Shown: positions 1 through 8,805 of the stretch, piece by piece
Layout of the letters: every line of letters begins with the position of its first letter
Position numbering within the stretch: the first letter of the stretch is position 1
DNA from: Muribaculum intestinale
GTDB lineage: Bacteria > Bacteroidota > Bacteroidia > Bacteroidales > Muribaculaceae
Direction: 5' to 3'
NCBI RefSeq assembly: GCF_002201515.1
Contig: NZ_CP021421.1
Location: 310,001 to 374,000, forward strand
DNA: 64,000 nucleotides
Made by a program: the position numbers and the translations under genes
The notes under the pieces: model-generated
Databases searched by the model: none
What the model saw: the letters and a program-made list of their open reading frames with translations, nothing else
Told to the model about the DNA's origin: nothing

Positions 1-734
1 GCGGCAACTATGGCTTCGGATATATTGCGCACATCAAGTTTCTCGAATATGCGCTGACGGTATTTCTTGATGGTGTCTGGCGACAGACATATTCGGGCAG
101 CGATCTCAGACATGGTGTAGCCTTGAATTGACAGAGTTAGCACAGCCTTTTCCCCATCGGTAAGAGTCGGCATCTGCCGTTTGTCCCATCTGCGTGTATT
201 TCGGTTATATTCAAAATATTCTGAAGAACCTACACGGTGCATCTCAATATGACCGGGAGATGTGTGGGTCGATGCCGAAACAACACAGAGTGCAAGCCAT
301 ATACGACCGTCGGATGTCAGTACAAGAGAGGTGAGCTTGTGATTGACGAGAATCTTCTTGCCACCGTTCAGTATATTAAAGTCGTAAGAAATGTACCAGT
401 CTTTGCGTTCATTGACTGGAATTGTTTGATGGAATGAAAATCCAGCCTCGTTCAGATCAATTAAAAACTGCTGTTCATCTTCCGGTACATATTCCAGATA
501 GAAACGGTAGCCCAGTCTCATCATCTGCTCCGGTGTCAGTCCGCACAGGAACATCGGATTGGGCGACACATACAGGAAATTCTGTTTAAAATAGTCGATA
601 ATATAGACACTCTGATATGTTGAGCGGGAAAAAGCCTCTGCCGACCTAATATATTCCGACACTCGGCTATAGTCAAGTTCTTCAGGGAGCTTGACCTCAT
701 TATCGGGAATGAAGAAATCGTCGGCCGTTTTCAT
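1..734 (-). CDS. LuxR-family transcriptional regulator with PAS-like sensor region (3' end beyond window)
   Basis: The minus-strand frame is open from an ATG at 734 to the window edge, giving 244 codons without a stop, so only the extreme C-terminus is missing. Residues about 30-150 look like a PAS-type sensor fold (YIIDYFKQNFLYVSPNPMFL, then a PEDEQ segment). The last 65 residues are a LuxR/GerE helix-turn-helix: LTDGEKAVLTLSIQGYTMSE, then IAARICLSPDTIKKYRQRIF. This is a one-component DNA-binding regulator without a receiver domain. It starts 30 bases after the acetyltransferase stop on the same strand, so it may share that transcript. Ligand and targets cannot be read from sequence. Confidence 0.85.
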   Translation of the reverse strand, partial: MKTADDFFIPDNEVKLPEELDYSRVSEYIRSAEAFSRSTYQSVYIIDYFKQNFLYVSPNPMFLCGLTPEQMMRLGYRFYLEYVPEDEQQFLIDLNEAGFSFHQTIPVNERKDWYISYDFNILNGGKKILVNHKLTSLVLTSDGRIWLALCVVSASTHTSPGHIEMHRVGSSEYFEYNRNTRRWDKRQMPTLTDGEKAVLTLSIQGYTMSEIAARICLSPDTIKKYRQRIFEKLDVRNISEAIVA

Positions 735-764
735 CTCAAAATGCGAGTTATGCGTAAGAGCTAA

Positions 765-1277
765 TTATTCCAACTCCATCATATCGAAGAACATCAAACG
801 GGTGTGGTCGCCCAAAATCTTCTCTGATAATATCTTGAAGTCATTCTTTTGATAAAAATCTATGGCGGATAGATACGCATCAACAGTCAGGTAACGGAAA
901 GCGGAGTAAATGGGATTCTCGTTGAGCATACCTTTTAGTAGGTTCATCAGGTCAGTACCGATGCTACGACCTTTGTACTGTGACGATACTGCGAATCTGC
1001 CAATCTTAATTGCCGGATAACTTCCGAATTGCTTACGCTCAGGAAATCCTCCCTTTATCTTCTTCCATTGACTGTTCGTCACATCCTGACGGCTAATTTT
1101 GTCATTCAGAAGACAGAAATACGCAACGATATTTCCATCATCCTCCAGAATATAAGATGTGGCAATACGTTTGTCGAGGAAACCTTTGGCATCCTCGACA
1201 AGAAAATTATTCAAATCTTCATCACCGCAATCAAACCCTGCAAGTTCGGTATCGGGAGTAAGTTTTACAAGTTTCAC
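765..1277 (-). CDS. GNAT-family N-acetyltransferase, probable toxin of a toxin-antitoxin pair
   Basis: A 170-residue GNAT enzyme. The acetyl-CoA loop is visible as QYKGRSIGTDLMNLL near residue 100, preceded by the strand IKIGRFAVS. A C-terminal SAIDFYQKNDFKIL carries the Tyr that acts as general acid in TacT-type toxins. Length and motif spacing match the TacT/AtaT group, which acetylates aminoacyl-tRNA and blocks translation. The start is GTG, three bases after the stop of the small upstream gene, so translation is probably coupled. The order small gene then GNAT is typical of these modules. Toxicity itself is inferred, and an ordinary metabolic acetyltransferase is the alternative. Confidence 0.75.
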   Translation of the reverse strand: MKLVKLTPDTELAGFDCGDEDLNNFLVEDAKGFLDKRIATSYILEDDGNIVAYFCLLNDKISRQDVTNSQWKKIKGGFPERKQFGSYPAIKIGRFAVSSQYKGRSIGTDLMNLLKGMLNENPIYSAFRYLTVDAYLSAIDFYQKNDFKILSEKILGDHTRLMFFDMMELE

Positions 1278-1280
1278 TTC

Positions 1281-1451
1281 CTATATGCAGATGGTAATGT
1301 ATTCCTTAGCTTTCTTAACCGCCTCCTTGAGTTTTTTTGTATTCTCGGCACGCTGCTCCTTGCTGAGACTCTCGACTTCCATCCTGAGTTTTTCAAAGCG
1401 CACAGCATCATCGCCTGTAAGAATCGGTGTTTCTGCTATTGGTCTTGCCAT
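1281..1451 (-). CDS. 56-residue partner protein (putative antitoxin) of the GNAT enzyme
   Basis: The ATG at 1451 follows a purine-rich AATAGGAG, and the frame runs 56 codons to a TAG at 1281-1283. The protein begins MARPIAETPILTGDDAVRF and ends in a Lys/Glu-rich helix (LSKEQRAENTKKLKEAVKKA). Small proteins with a MA(R/K)PI-x-ETP-x-L start lie beside GNAT genes in many Bacteroidales, which suggests a cognate antitoxin that is not of the usual ribbon-helix-helix DUF1778 type. A TAACTTTA promoter-like box lies at 1481-1488 on this strand. The antitoxin role is inferred from size, order and three-base spacing. Confidence 0.65.
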   Translation of the reverse strand: MARPIAETPILTGDDAVRFEKLRMEVESLSKEQRAENTKKLKEAVKKAKEYITICI

Positions 1452-1609
1452 GATTTTATCTCCTATTATTAAGTAGTCTATAAAGTTACAACAAATTTCC
1501 GAGACTTTTGGATTATCTCTTCGGATTTCTTGCCAAAATATCGCGGTAAAGCCATTTTATAGTTCACAAAGAGTGTTACGAGAATGTTCCGAACCCACTT
1601 AACGGTGTT

Positions 1610-4036
1610 TCAAAAATCCACGGTAAGCCTCACATTGAGCTGGCGACGCGTAAGATAGTTGGGCACAGCATACTGAAGCTCGTTTACATCAGTTACCCAA
1701 TAGTAGGAACTGACATTGGATATGTCAAACAGGTTGAAGCAATCCAGTCCAAGCCACACAGCCTTAAAGTGGCGCCATACACCGCTACGGCTCTCGCCCT
1801 CCTTGAGCGGAGGGAGCAACGCATACGACGCACCCAGATCGACGCGCTTGTAGGCAGGCGTTCGGAAATATCCCCTGTCGCGGGTCGAGCGCGGAGCTGT
1901 AGCGGGGAGGCCGTCCATGAATATGCCGCGCAGACTAAATTTGAGCCTCGGTATGCGCGGGAAGTAATCGGTAAAGTACAGGGCCACACTGTAGCGCCGG
2001 TCGTTTGGACGTGGTACCTTCACCCCCCTGATGGTCTCCTGCGTCTTCATCAGAGAGAAACTGAGCCATGAGTCGGAACCCGGCACAAACTGACCGAACA
2101 GCTTGAAATCAAGCCCCATGGCATATCCGCTCGTGGCGTTGACTCCGTCGTATACCAGCTTGAGATTGTCAATCTCATATGGCACCAGATTACCCAGAGC
2201 CTTGTAATAGGCCTCGGCAGATAGTTTGAAAGGCCGGTTCATAGCCCTGAAGGTATAGTCGCTGCCGAGTATAAAATGCCACGACCGCTGCGACTTTATG
2301 TCGCGGTTGAGCTCGACCACACTATTGTCGTTGTCGTCGGCCACAATCATGCGGTACTCCTTATAGAAAGGCGCCTGATAATAAAGTCCGGTAGCAAAGC
2401 GCAAAGCCCAGCGGTCGTTGGACGCAGGGACAAAACCCACACTGACACGGGGACTTACAAGAAACTCCTTGTTGAAATCCCAGTACGACATGCGCAGTCC
2501 GCCCGACACCGACAGAAATCCCGACTCCGTCTGCATGCGGTATGTGTCCTGCGCGTGGAGGCTGACACGGTTGGACGAGAAATCCTGCCGCGAACTCAGA
2601 TTATATATCACTCTCAGCAGGTCGGGGTCGGTAGGAAGCGAGAATCCAGCCGAGTCGCGCCGTTCCCATTCGCGCGCGCGTTCATATATATTCTCGTGGT
2701 TGTACTGCACCCCATAGCTTATCTGATGGTTTCCTATGGCGGTCACACCACGCATAGCCATAGTCATCACCGAGGCTTTAAGCCTGTCGCGGGCGTGCTC
2801 GTGATATCGCCCTACCCCAAGCTCACCGCCCACGCCGTCGGAACCGGATGTTCCGGCCTGGTCGAGCCAGTACTCGCCGCTTATGTCGTAGGCCACAAGT
2901 TCGTTGGTGAGAAATCCCGAGGCAAAGAGCGTAAGGCTCGAACTCCGCGATGCGGAGTAGCGGAGCGACAAAGCTCCGAAATATGTCTCGAAACGGTCCT
3001 TCTCCTGACCGTCGAAATATACCTTGAATTTCTTGGCGTCCATGGCTGTGCCAAACGCGGTCTCGCGGTTGACAGGAGTGAACTTATAGTTGTTGATGGC
3101 CACATTGCCAAGAAACGCCATGTGCCAGCGGTCGGAAAGACGGAAGTTGAGATTGGTCTGATAGTCAAAAAAGTCGGGGTCATACTCACCCTTTGTCTCC
3201 ATGCTCGACAACACCGAGTTGTTGCGCTTGTAGCGCAATCCGTGGAGCTGCGAGAAGCGTCCGCTCCCCGAGCCGAGCGACAGACTGCCACCCATCAGGC
3301 TGAGTGAGGCACTCCCCTCGAATGCCTCGGGCTGGCGATACGTGATATCAAGCACCGACGACATCCTGTCGCCATATTCCGCGCCGAATCCGCCGGTAGA
3401 AAAGTTGACTTTACCCACCATATCAGGATTGATGATGCTGAGTCCCTCCTGCTGTCCCGAGGTGATAAGCTGTGGACGGTATACCTCCACGCCGTTGATA
3501 TATACGAGATTCTCATCATACGAGCCTCCGCGCACCGAATACTGCGACGACATCTCGTTGGAGCCTGTCACGCCGGCCATAGTGCTTATCATAGACTCGA
3601 CCGACCCGCCGCTGACATCGGGCGACAGACGGTAGGCCGACACGTCGACCGACTGCATGGCCCCAATCTGCTTCTTCACCTCGCTGACCTCTACTTCCTG
3701 CAGCTCTTTTACAGTGCGGAACATGCGCATGTTAAGAGTCACGTCGCCCTTGGCATCGACCAGCTTGCGCTGCTGCTCCTTGTAGCCGATGCAGGTAAAC
3801 ACAACGGTTATCGTATCGGCTTCGGCTGTCGACAGACTGTAATCACCATCAAGCCCCGACATTGTGCCGATGGCCGTACCGGCCACACGCACGGTGACAA
3901 ACTCCATAGCACGGTTGTCGCCATCGGTGATGCGCCCATGTATCCTTACCGACTCGGCCATTGCCGGACTGCACGCAGCCCACAACACTGCGACTGCGAA
4001 AGATATATATCGTAAAATAGTCGTTTCTATTCTCAT
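1610..4036 (-). CDS. TonB-dependent outer-membrane receptor with carboxypeptidase-regulatory-like domain
   Basis: 808 residues. A signal peptide (about 1-27, ending in SPAMA) is followed by a carboxypeptidase-D-regulatory-like beta-sandwich (about 30-110, IHGRITDGDNRAMEFVTVRV). The TonB plug (about 130-235) contains the stretches SSQYSVRGGSYDENLVYING and GGFGAEYGDRMSSVLDI. The remainder is a 22-strand-type barrel ending in a terminal Phe (NVRLTVDF). It imports an unknown ligand across the outer membrane using TonB energy. It is shorter than SusC (about 1000 residues) and has no SusD next to it, so it belongs to the non-SusC class. It is divergent from the secreted protein at 4227. Confidence 0.93.
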   Translation of the reverse strand: MRIETTILRYISFAVAVLWAACSPAMAESVRIHGRITDGDNRAMEFVTVRVAGTAIGTMSGLDGDYSLSTAEADTITVVFTCIGYKEQQRKLVDAKGDVTLNMRMFRTVKELQEVEVSEVKKQIGAMQSVDVSAYRLSPDVSGGSVESMISTMAGVTGSNEMSSQYSVRGGSYDENLVYINGVEVYRPQLITSGQQEGLSIINPDMVGKVNFSTGGFGAEYGDRMSSVLDITYRQPEAFEGSASLSLMGGSLSLGSGSGRFSQLHGLRYKRNNSVLSSMETKGEYDPDFFDYQTNLNFRLSDRWHMAFLGNVAINNYKFTPVNRETAFGTAMDAKKFKVYFDGQEKDRFETYFGALSLRYSASRSSSLTLFASGFLTNELVAYDISGEYWLDQAGTSGSDGVGGELGVGRYHEHARDRLKASVMTMAMRGVTAIGNHQISYGVQYNHENIYERAREWERRDSAGFSLPTDPDLLRVIYNLSSRQDFSSNRVSLHAQDTYRMQTESGFLSVSGGLRMSYWDFNKEFLVSPRVSVGFVPASNDRWALRFATGLYYQAPFYKEYRMIVADDNDNSVVELNRDIKSQRSWHFILGSDYTFRAMNRPFKLSAEAYYKALGNLVPYEIDNLKLVYDGVNATSGYAMGLDFKLFGQFVPGSDSWLSFSLMKTQETIRGVKVPRPNDRRYSVALYFTDYFPRIPRLKFSLRGIFMDGLPATAPRSTRDRGYFRTPAYKRVDLGASYALLPPLKEGESRSGVWRHFKAVWLGLDCFNLFDISNVSSYYWVTDVNELQYAVPNYLTRRQLNVRLTVDF

Positions 4037-4084
4037 TGCACATATTTAACGCTTCCACCACGGCAAAAAGTATAATCCAACACA

Positions 4085-4103
4085 TAAGTAAGTCGTAAAA
4101 TTT
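4085..4103 (+). repeat. Solitary sequence matching one end of the IS630 element
   Basis: The word TAAGTAAGTCGTAAAA at 4085-4100 is identical to the left end of the IS630 element at 52855-52870, including the TA target dinucleotide. No transposase and no second end are visible nearby. It is either a relic end or a shared target or regulatory sequence. Confidence 0.4.
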
Positions 4104-4139
4104 TTAATCCATCCATTATGAAATTTACTAACAAAAACA

Positions 4140-4147
4140 TATATTTG
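4140..4147 (+). promoter_or_regulatory. Bacteroidales -7 box (TATATTTG) for the secreted protein gene
   Basis: TATATTTG fits the Bacteroidota -7 consensus TAnnTTTG. It lies 79 bases ahead of the ATG at 4227, within an AT-rich stretch. A clear -33 TTTG is not seen. Confidence 0.5.
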
Positions 4148-4226
4148 CAAAATCAACAGATTTCACCAAACATTCACACAATAATTAACAATCATATAAC
4201 TCATTCCAACAAAAATAACACTGCGT

Positions 4227-6431
4227 ATGAAAAAACTTTTACCACTCGCACTATCATGCATGATTATGGCGAATGCCCCGGCAATAGCCGGAGAAACAGC
4301 CTACGGCTACCTCTTCGGCTCAAAAACCGGAGAAAACGGCTTTGTATCGTTTGATATCGACAATCCACAGAAACTGACCGTCAAAAACCGTGTATACAGT
4401 TATATACACCCTTCGGCAGGCGAATATGTCGACGGCAGGATATACACATATCAGGTAGAACTCGGCGAAATTTCCGGCATCAGCTCCGACAGCTGGGCCG
4501 TGTACGACGGGGAAACATTCAAGCGGATTGAACAGAAAAACATGTATGCGATGAACCGCATGGTCGACATGACATTCGACTATACCACCAACACTCTGTA
4601 CGGACTGATAGAGGACAAGTACACAACAGGGGTGGTAGACGCCACAAGTCTGTGTGCCATCGACATGAGTACCGGAGAATACACCATAATAGGCTCGCCG
4701 GGAGAGCTGAAAGCCATCGACGGATACGGACGCGAGGACATTGACGCTCTGATTACTCTCGCATGCGACGCCGACGGCCAGCTCTACGCCATGTCCCATT
4801 ACCGCTATTTCTATAAAATCGACAAACATACGGCAAAGCTGACACAGGTGGGCGAACGACATAATCTCGGCACAGCCTCACAGTTTCAGTCTATGACATT
4901 CGACGCCGAAGGCCGACTGTGGTGGGGCCAGCAGCATCCCGACTATGCTCACTTCTGCGAAATCGACCTTACAACGGCAATCCCCGGCGGATTCGTAGAC
5001 TTCCGCACCGACTACGACAAGCTCAACAAACTTGGCGACGACGCCCAGGTGACTGCCATATTCTTCAAGGACAAAACTATACGCAAGCAGTCGCTCAAAG
5101 CGGTCGATGCCCTCAAGGCTGAAATCGACAAGACCGACATCAACGCCGTACAGCTGTCATGGGCTCTTCCCACAGAAAACTATGCCGGAGAAAATGCAGC
5201 TCCTACAGGCATCAAGATATACCGCCTCGGCACATCCGGACCGATTGCCACTCTCGGCGCCGACGCCACAACATACACCGACAATGCGACCGGCGACGGT
5301 AAAGTGACCTACGAGGTAATACCCTGCAACGAAGCCGGCGACGGATTCCCGGCGTTCATAACCCTCTTTGCCGGTTACGACCGTCTCAACGCAGTGACCG
5401 ACATAGCAGTCAGCGTGGATGACCGTACCGCCACCCTGACATGGAAAGCCCCGACCTCAACTGTCAACGGCGGATATGCCGACTACAACGCCATCACCTA
5501 CAACGTATACCGCGGCCTTGGCGAGACAGTGACTCCGGTAGCCACCGGCATATCGTCAACAGAATTCTCCGAGACAATCACCGACAATGGCGGATTCTTC
5601 TACGTAATCGAACCTCTGTGCGGCGGCATCACCGGAGTGAGCGCAAAGTCAGAGACATTCGTGCTTACATCTACCGCCACAATACCCTACTTCACCGGAT
5701 TCGAGGATGACGGCGACGGCTCACAATGGACCATAATCAACAATCCGGCAAGCGCGGGATGGTCAATCGGCAAAAAAAACTACATCTACGACGGCAAAAA
5801 GACCGCAATCGGAAGCACCAACGGCAAGCCGGCCGACGACTGGCTCATATCGCCCGCGATAGAGTTTGAGGCAGGCGACCACATCCTCGATTACTATGCC
5901 AACGGAGCATCATACGACACCCACTCATATGAAATATGTCTCGGCACCGACGGCCGGTCGCCCGACAGCTTTACCACATCGATCTACTCAGTGACCGACG
6001 CCAAAGTATACGACCCTGACGGAGCCAACCTCGCCGGCACAGAGACAAAAGGCTGGGCCCACGTAGAAGTAAAGTTCAATGTTGCCAAAGCGGGCACCTA
6101 CCATCTCGGCATCCACAACGTCAATACATGCACATACGCCAACCTGCGTATCGACAATCTTTCGATTAAGAAAGCTGCAACCTCCGGTATCGACACCATA
6201 AATGAAGGAGAGCCTGTAGCGCTCGTCATCACCCCGGGCACGGTAACAGTCAGCGCATCCTCAGCCATCACCTCGATAATCATCGTAAACCTCCAGGGAC
6301 AGACGATAAGAGCCTTCAGCAGCGCCGACAACTCGGTTGAAATAAACACATCAGGCCTTGCCGGCGGAGTCTACGTCATAACAGCCACCACCTCCGACGG
6401 ACAGACCGCCCGCTTCAAAGCTAAGTTCTAA
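4227..6431 (+). CDS. Secreted multidomain protein: FN3 domains, choice-of-anchor J domain, Por-type sorting domain
   Basis: 734 residues with signal peptide MKKLLPLALSCMIMANAPAIAG. Residues about 25-280 contain repeated YGLIEDKYTT / LYAMSHYRYFYKIDK-type strands that suggest a propeller. Two fibronectin-III-like domains follow at about 285-370 and 378-470. A cleaved-adhesin / choice-of-anchor J jelly roll lies at about 475-645 (YFTGFEDDGDGSQW, then ADDWLISPAIEF). The last 80 residues (ITSIIIVNLQGQTIRAF, then GLAGGVYVITATT) form a type IX secretion type-A sorting domain. It is probably exported through the Por system and displayed or released. The substrate is unknown. Confidence 0.82.
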   Translation: MKKLLPLALSCMIMANAPAIAGETAYGYLFGSKTGENGFVSFDIDNPQKLTVKNRVYSYIHPSAGEYVDGRIYTYQVELGEISGISSDSWAVYDGETFKRIEQKNMYAMNRMVDMTFDYTTNTLYGLIEDKYTTGVVDATSLCAIDMSTGEYTIIGSPGELKAIDGYGREDIDALITLACDADGQLYAMSHYRYFYKIDKHTAKLTQVGERHNLGTASQFQSMTFDAEGRLWWGQQHPDYAHFCEIDLTTAIPGGFVDFRTDYDKLNKLGDDAQVTAIFFKDKTIRKQSLKAVDALKAEIDKTDINAVQLSWALPTENYAGENAAPTGIKIYRLGTSGPIATLGADATTYTDNATGDGKVTYEVIPCNEAGDGFPAFITLFAGYDRLNAVTDIAVSVDDRTATLTWKAPTSTVNGGYADYNAITYNVYRGLGETVTPVATGISSTEFSETITDNGGFFYVIEPLCGGITGVSAKSETFVLTSTATIPYFTGFEDDGDGSQWTIINNPASAGWSIGKKNYIYDGKKTAIGSTNGKPADDWLISPAIEFEAGDHILDYYANGASYDTHSYEICLGTDGRSPDSFTTSIYSVTDAKVYDPDGANLAGTETKGWAHVEVKFNVAKAGTYHLGIHNVNTCTYANLRIDNLSIKKAATSGIDTINEGEPVALVITPGTVTVSASSAITSIIIVNLQGQTIRAFSSADNSVEINTSGLAGGVYVITATTSDGQTARFKAKF

Positions 6432-6453
6432 ACTGAAACAATTACCATAAAAC

Positions 6454-6492
6454 ACGACACCGTGCCGCCCTGATGGCTGAGCACGGTGTCGT
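6454..6492 (+). terminator. Intrinsic terminator after the secreted protein gene
   Basis: Perfect 12-bp stem ACGACACCGTGC / GCACGGTGTCGT with a 15-base loop, followed by ATATTTTA. It lies 22 bases after the stop at 6431. Confidence 0.8.
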
Positions 6493-6587
6493 ATATTTTA
6501 TGACTTGGTGAATGTGATGCTTTTGAGATTCATCAGGCCGTTCATACTGCGGAACTCCAGACAATATACCTCCCTGACATACCAATT

Positions 6588-6630
6588 AAAAAGGGCCTAA
6601 ATTCGGGGATTAATCCGAATTCAAGCCCTT
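6588..6630 (-). terminator. Intrinsic terminator of the galactose operon
   Basis: On the minus strand AAGGGC and GAATTCGG arms pair with CCGAATT and GCCCTT across one internal mismatch, then a T run. It lies 45 bases past the nucleotidyltransferase stop. Confidence 0.75.
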
Positions 6631-6674
6631 AACTTATACGGCACGATGCGATATTCCTCGCATCACACAGTTTT

Positions 6675-7577
6675 TCAGAAAAGTTTTTCGGGATATGTGC
6701 CGTCGCGGTGGAGTTCGGCAAACTTGGCTACAACTCCGGGGCGGTCGGCGGCATATGTCACACCAAACCACTTTGACTCTGTGTCGAGCACCTTTACGGT
6801 AGCCTCGCCCGAGTTGATGAGTGTGTCGATGCAGAGGGGGATGAAGAATTCGGCCTTGGGAGTGTTGATATCCTTCTCAAGGAATTTCTTGAATTCACGC
6901 TCGCTGTAGTCGAAGTAGTCGGGAGTAAAGCCCCAGAGGTTCATCGACACAGGGGTGTTGGGCTGGAGTGTCTGCTCCACACCGTTCTCGTCGGTAAATA
7001 CGATATTGTGGTCCTTGTCGTAGGAGATGGCGGTACGCTCCACTACAGAGGTGAGCAGACCATCCTTTGTCTCGCATACACCGCGGGCCACCGAGCCGTT
7101 TTCGGTCATTGTGTTGCCTACGCGGAAACCTACCATACAGTAGTCGCCCTTCTTGTCGCGGGGACGCTGGAGCTCCTCGGCGATTACGCGGAATGCGTCG
7201 CGGCCATAGAAGTCGTCGGCATTGATTACTGCAAACGGTTCCTTTATTACATCCTTGCCCATGAGCACGGCGTGGTTGGTACCCCAGGGCTTGCTGCGGT
7301 CGGCAGGGCATGTGAAGCCTTCGGGAAGAGCGTCGGTCGACTGGAACACAACCTCAACGGGGATGTGGCCCTCATATTTGGAAAGAATCTTGTCGCGGAA
7401 ATCCTGCTCGAAGTCCTTGCGGATTACGAATACCACCTTGCCGAATCCGGAGTGGATAGCGTCGTAAATCGAGTAGTCCATGATTGTCTCGCCGTTGGGA
7501 CCGAGACTGTCGAGCTGCTTGAGGCCGCCATAGCGCGAGCCCATGCCTGCGGCCAGTACGAATAATGTCGGTTTCAT
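6675..7577 (-). CDS. Sugar-1-phosphate nucleotidyltransferase of the galactose operon
   Basis: 300 residues. The N-terminal nucleotide-binding signature LAAGMGSRYGGLKQL (about residues 8-22) and the metal-binding NADDFYGRD (about 120) define the NTP-transferase fold that joins hexose-1-phosphate to NTP. It is the last gene of galK-galM-NTase. No GalT (uridylyltransferase) is present, so the inferred role is direct UTP-dependent activation of the galactose-1-phosphate made by GalK. The length and plain fold match Bacteroidota proteins annotated only as nucleotidyltransferase. The substrate is not proven, and glucose-1-phosphate is the main alternative. Confidence 0.8.
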   Translation of the reverse strand: MKPTLFVLAAGMGSRYGGLKQLDSLGPNGETIMDYSIYDAIHSGFGKVVFVIRKDFEQDFRDKILSKYEGHIPVEVVFQSTDALPEGFTCPADRSKPWGTNHAVLMGKDVIKEPFAVINADDFYGRDAFRVIAEELQRPRDKKGDYCMVGFRVGNTMTENGSVARGVCETKDGLLTSVVERTAISYDKDHNIVFTDENGVEQTLQPNTPVSMNLWGFTPDYFDYSEREFKKFLEKDINTPKAEFFIPLCIDTLINSGEATVKVLDTESKWFGVTYAADRPGVVAKFAELHRDGTYPEKLF

Positions 7578-7665
7578 AAGATTAAAAAAGTGCGTTCAAA
7601 GCATCCGCGAGATTGTCACAGACAGCCGGCGGCTGTTTTGAACGGGAGAAATGATATATGTTTGG

Positions 7666-8709
7666 TTAAACTGTTGCAAACTTATAGATGATGCGCTGCT
7701 CGTATACCTCGCCGGGACCGAGTATCTGGGAGGGGAAATTGCGGTGGTTGGGGGCATCGGGCATACCCTGACACTCGATGGCCACACCGTCGTAGTCGGC
7801 ATACTCCTTGCCGCTCTTGCTCTTGGGACAGCCCGAGAGCCAGTTGCCGGTATATACCTGTGCGGCCGGCTGTGATGTCGACACTTCGAGCACACGTCCG
7901 CTATGCTCAGCTTCCAGGCGAGCCACAGGAGCTACCGTGTGCTTGTGCCAGTTGTCGACCACCCAGCAGTTGTCGTACCCCTTTCCGTAGTTGAGCGCGG
8001 GGAAGTCGGCCTTAATGTCATCGCCGAGCACACGACCCTTGGTGAAGTCCATCGGAGTGCCCTCTACCGGAGCCATCTCGCCGGTGGGTATCAGAGTGTC
8101 GTCGGTAGGCAGATAGCGCGATGCGGCCAGAGTAAGTTTATGGCCGAGCACCGAGCCGGCACCCTCGCCGTCGAGGTTGAAGTAGGCATGGTTGGTGAGA
8201 TTGACCACCGTCTTCTTGTCGCACACGGCGAGATAGTCGATGACAAGCTCGTTGTCGTTGGTCCATGTATAGAGCACAGTGGCGGTAAGTGTGCCGGGAT
8301 ATCCCTCCTCGCCGTCGACCGATGTATACTCCATCTTTACCTGCGAGCCGCGCGACTCCTCTTTCCAGATTTTGTTCATAAACCCTTCGGGACCTCCGTG
8401 GAGGGCGTTGGGGCCATTGTTGACGGCCAGCTCATACTCCTTGCCGACGAGGGTAAATCGCCCTTTGGCTATGCGGTTGGCGTAGCGGCCTGGTGTCTTT
8501 CCCATGCATGGGCCGTCGGCGATATAGTCGGCAGCACAGCCATAGCCGAGAGCCACGTCGGCCATATTGCCGTCGCGGTCGGGAACAACAACGCTTACGA
8601 TACCGGCGCCAAGTGTCGATAGAGTCACCGAAGCTCCGTTGTCGTTGGTTATGGTGATGAGCGTCACCTCTCCGCGGGGAGTCTGCTCAAATTTTTTTTC
8701 AATTTTCAT
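7666..8709 (-). CDS. galM: Aldose 1-epimerase (galactose mutarotase)
   Basis: 347 residues, usual family length. It interconverts beta- and alpha-D-galactose for GalK. The family signature NLTNHAYFNLDG carries the catalytic His near residue 175. A C-terminal AIECQGMPDAPNH segment carries the catalytic Glu. A substrate-binding PGRYANRIAKGRF motif lies near residue 75. No signal peptide is seen, so it is cytoplasmic. It lies between galK and the nucleotidyltransferase on the same strand, with a hairpin in the galK-galM gap that may reduce downstream expression. Confidence 0.93.
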   Translation of the reverse strand: MKIEKKFEQTPRGEVTLITITNDNGASVTLSTLGAGIVSVVVPDRDGNMADVALGYGCAADYIADGPCMGKTPGRYANRIAKGRFTLVGKEYELAVNNGPNALHGGPEGFMNKIWKEESRGSQVKMEYTSVDGEEGYPGTLTATVLYTWTNDNELVIDYLAVCDKKTVVNLTNHAYFNLDGEGAGSVLGHKLTLAASRYLPTDDTLIPTGEMAPVEGTPMDFTKGRVLGDDIKADFPALNYGKGYDNCWVVDNWHKHTVAPVARLEAEHSGRVLEVSTSQPAAQVYTGNWLSGCPKSKSGKEYADYDGVAIECQGMPDAPNHRNFPSQILGPGEVYEQRIIYKFATV

Positions 8710-8738
8710 TTCTGTAATATTTCCGTGGAGTAATCATG

Positions 8739-8788
8739 AAGGTGTATCATAATACATATCCCGCCAGGGATGAATCATGATACACCTT
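8739..8788 (-). terminator. Hairpin between galK and galM (attenuating terminator or processing site)
   Basis: A 12-bp perfect stem AAGGTGTATCAT / ATGATACACCTT separated by 26 bases. In the minus direction it follows galK and precedes galM. Only a weak T run follows, so partial read-through is likely. Confidence 0.55.
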
Positions 8789-8805
8789 ATATAGTCATGC
8801 CTATG

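Noticed and set aside
2276..3307. 343-codon open frame on the plus strand
   Set aside because: Lies wholly opposite the TonB receptor; no family match and typical of antisense frames in GC-rich coding DNA.
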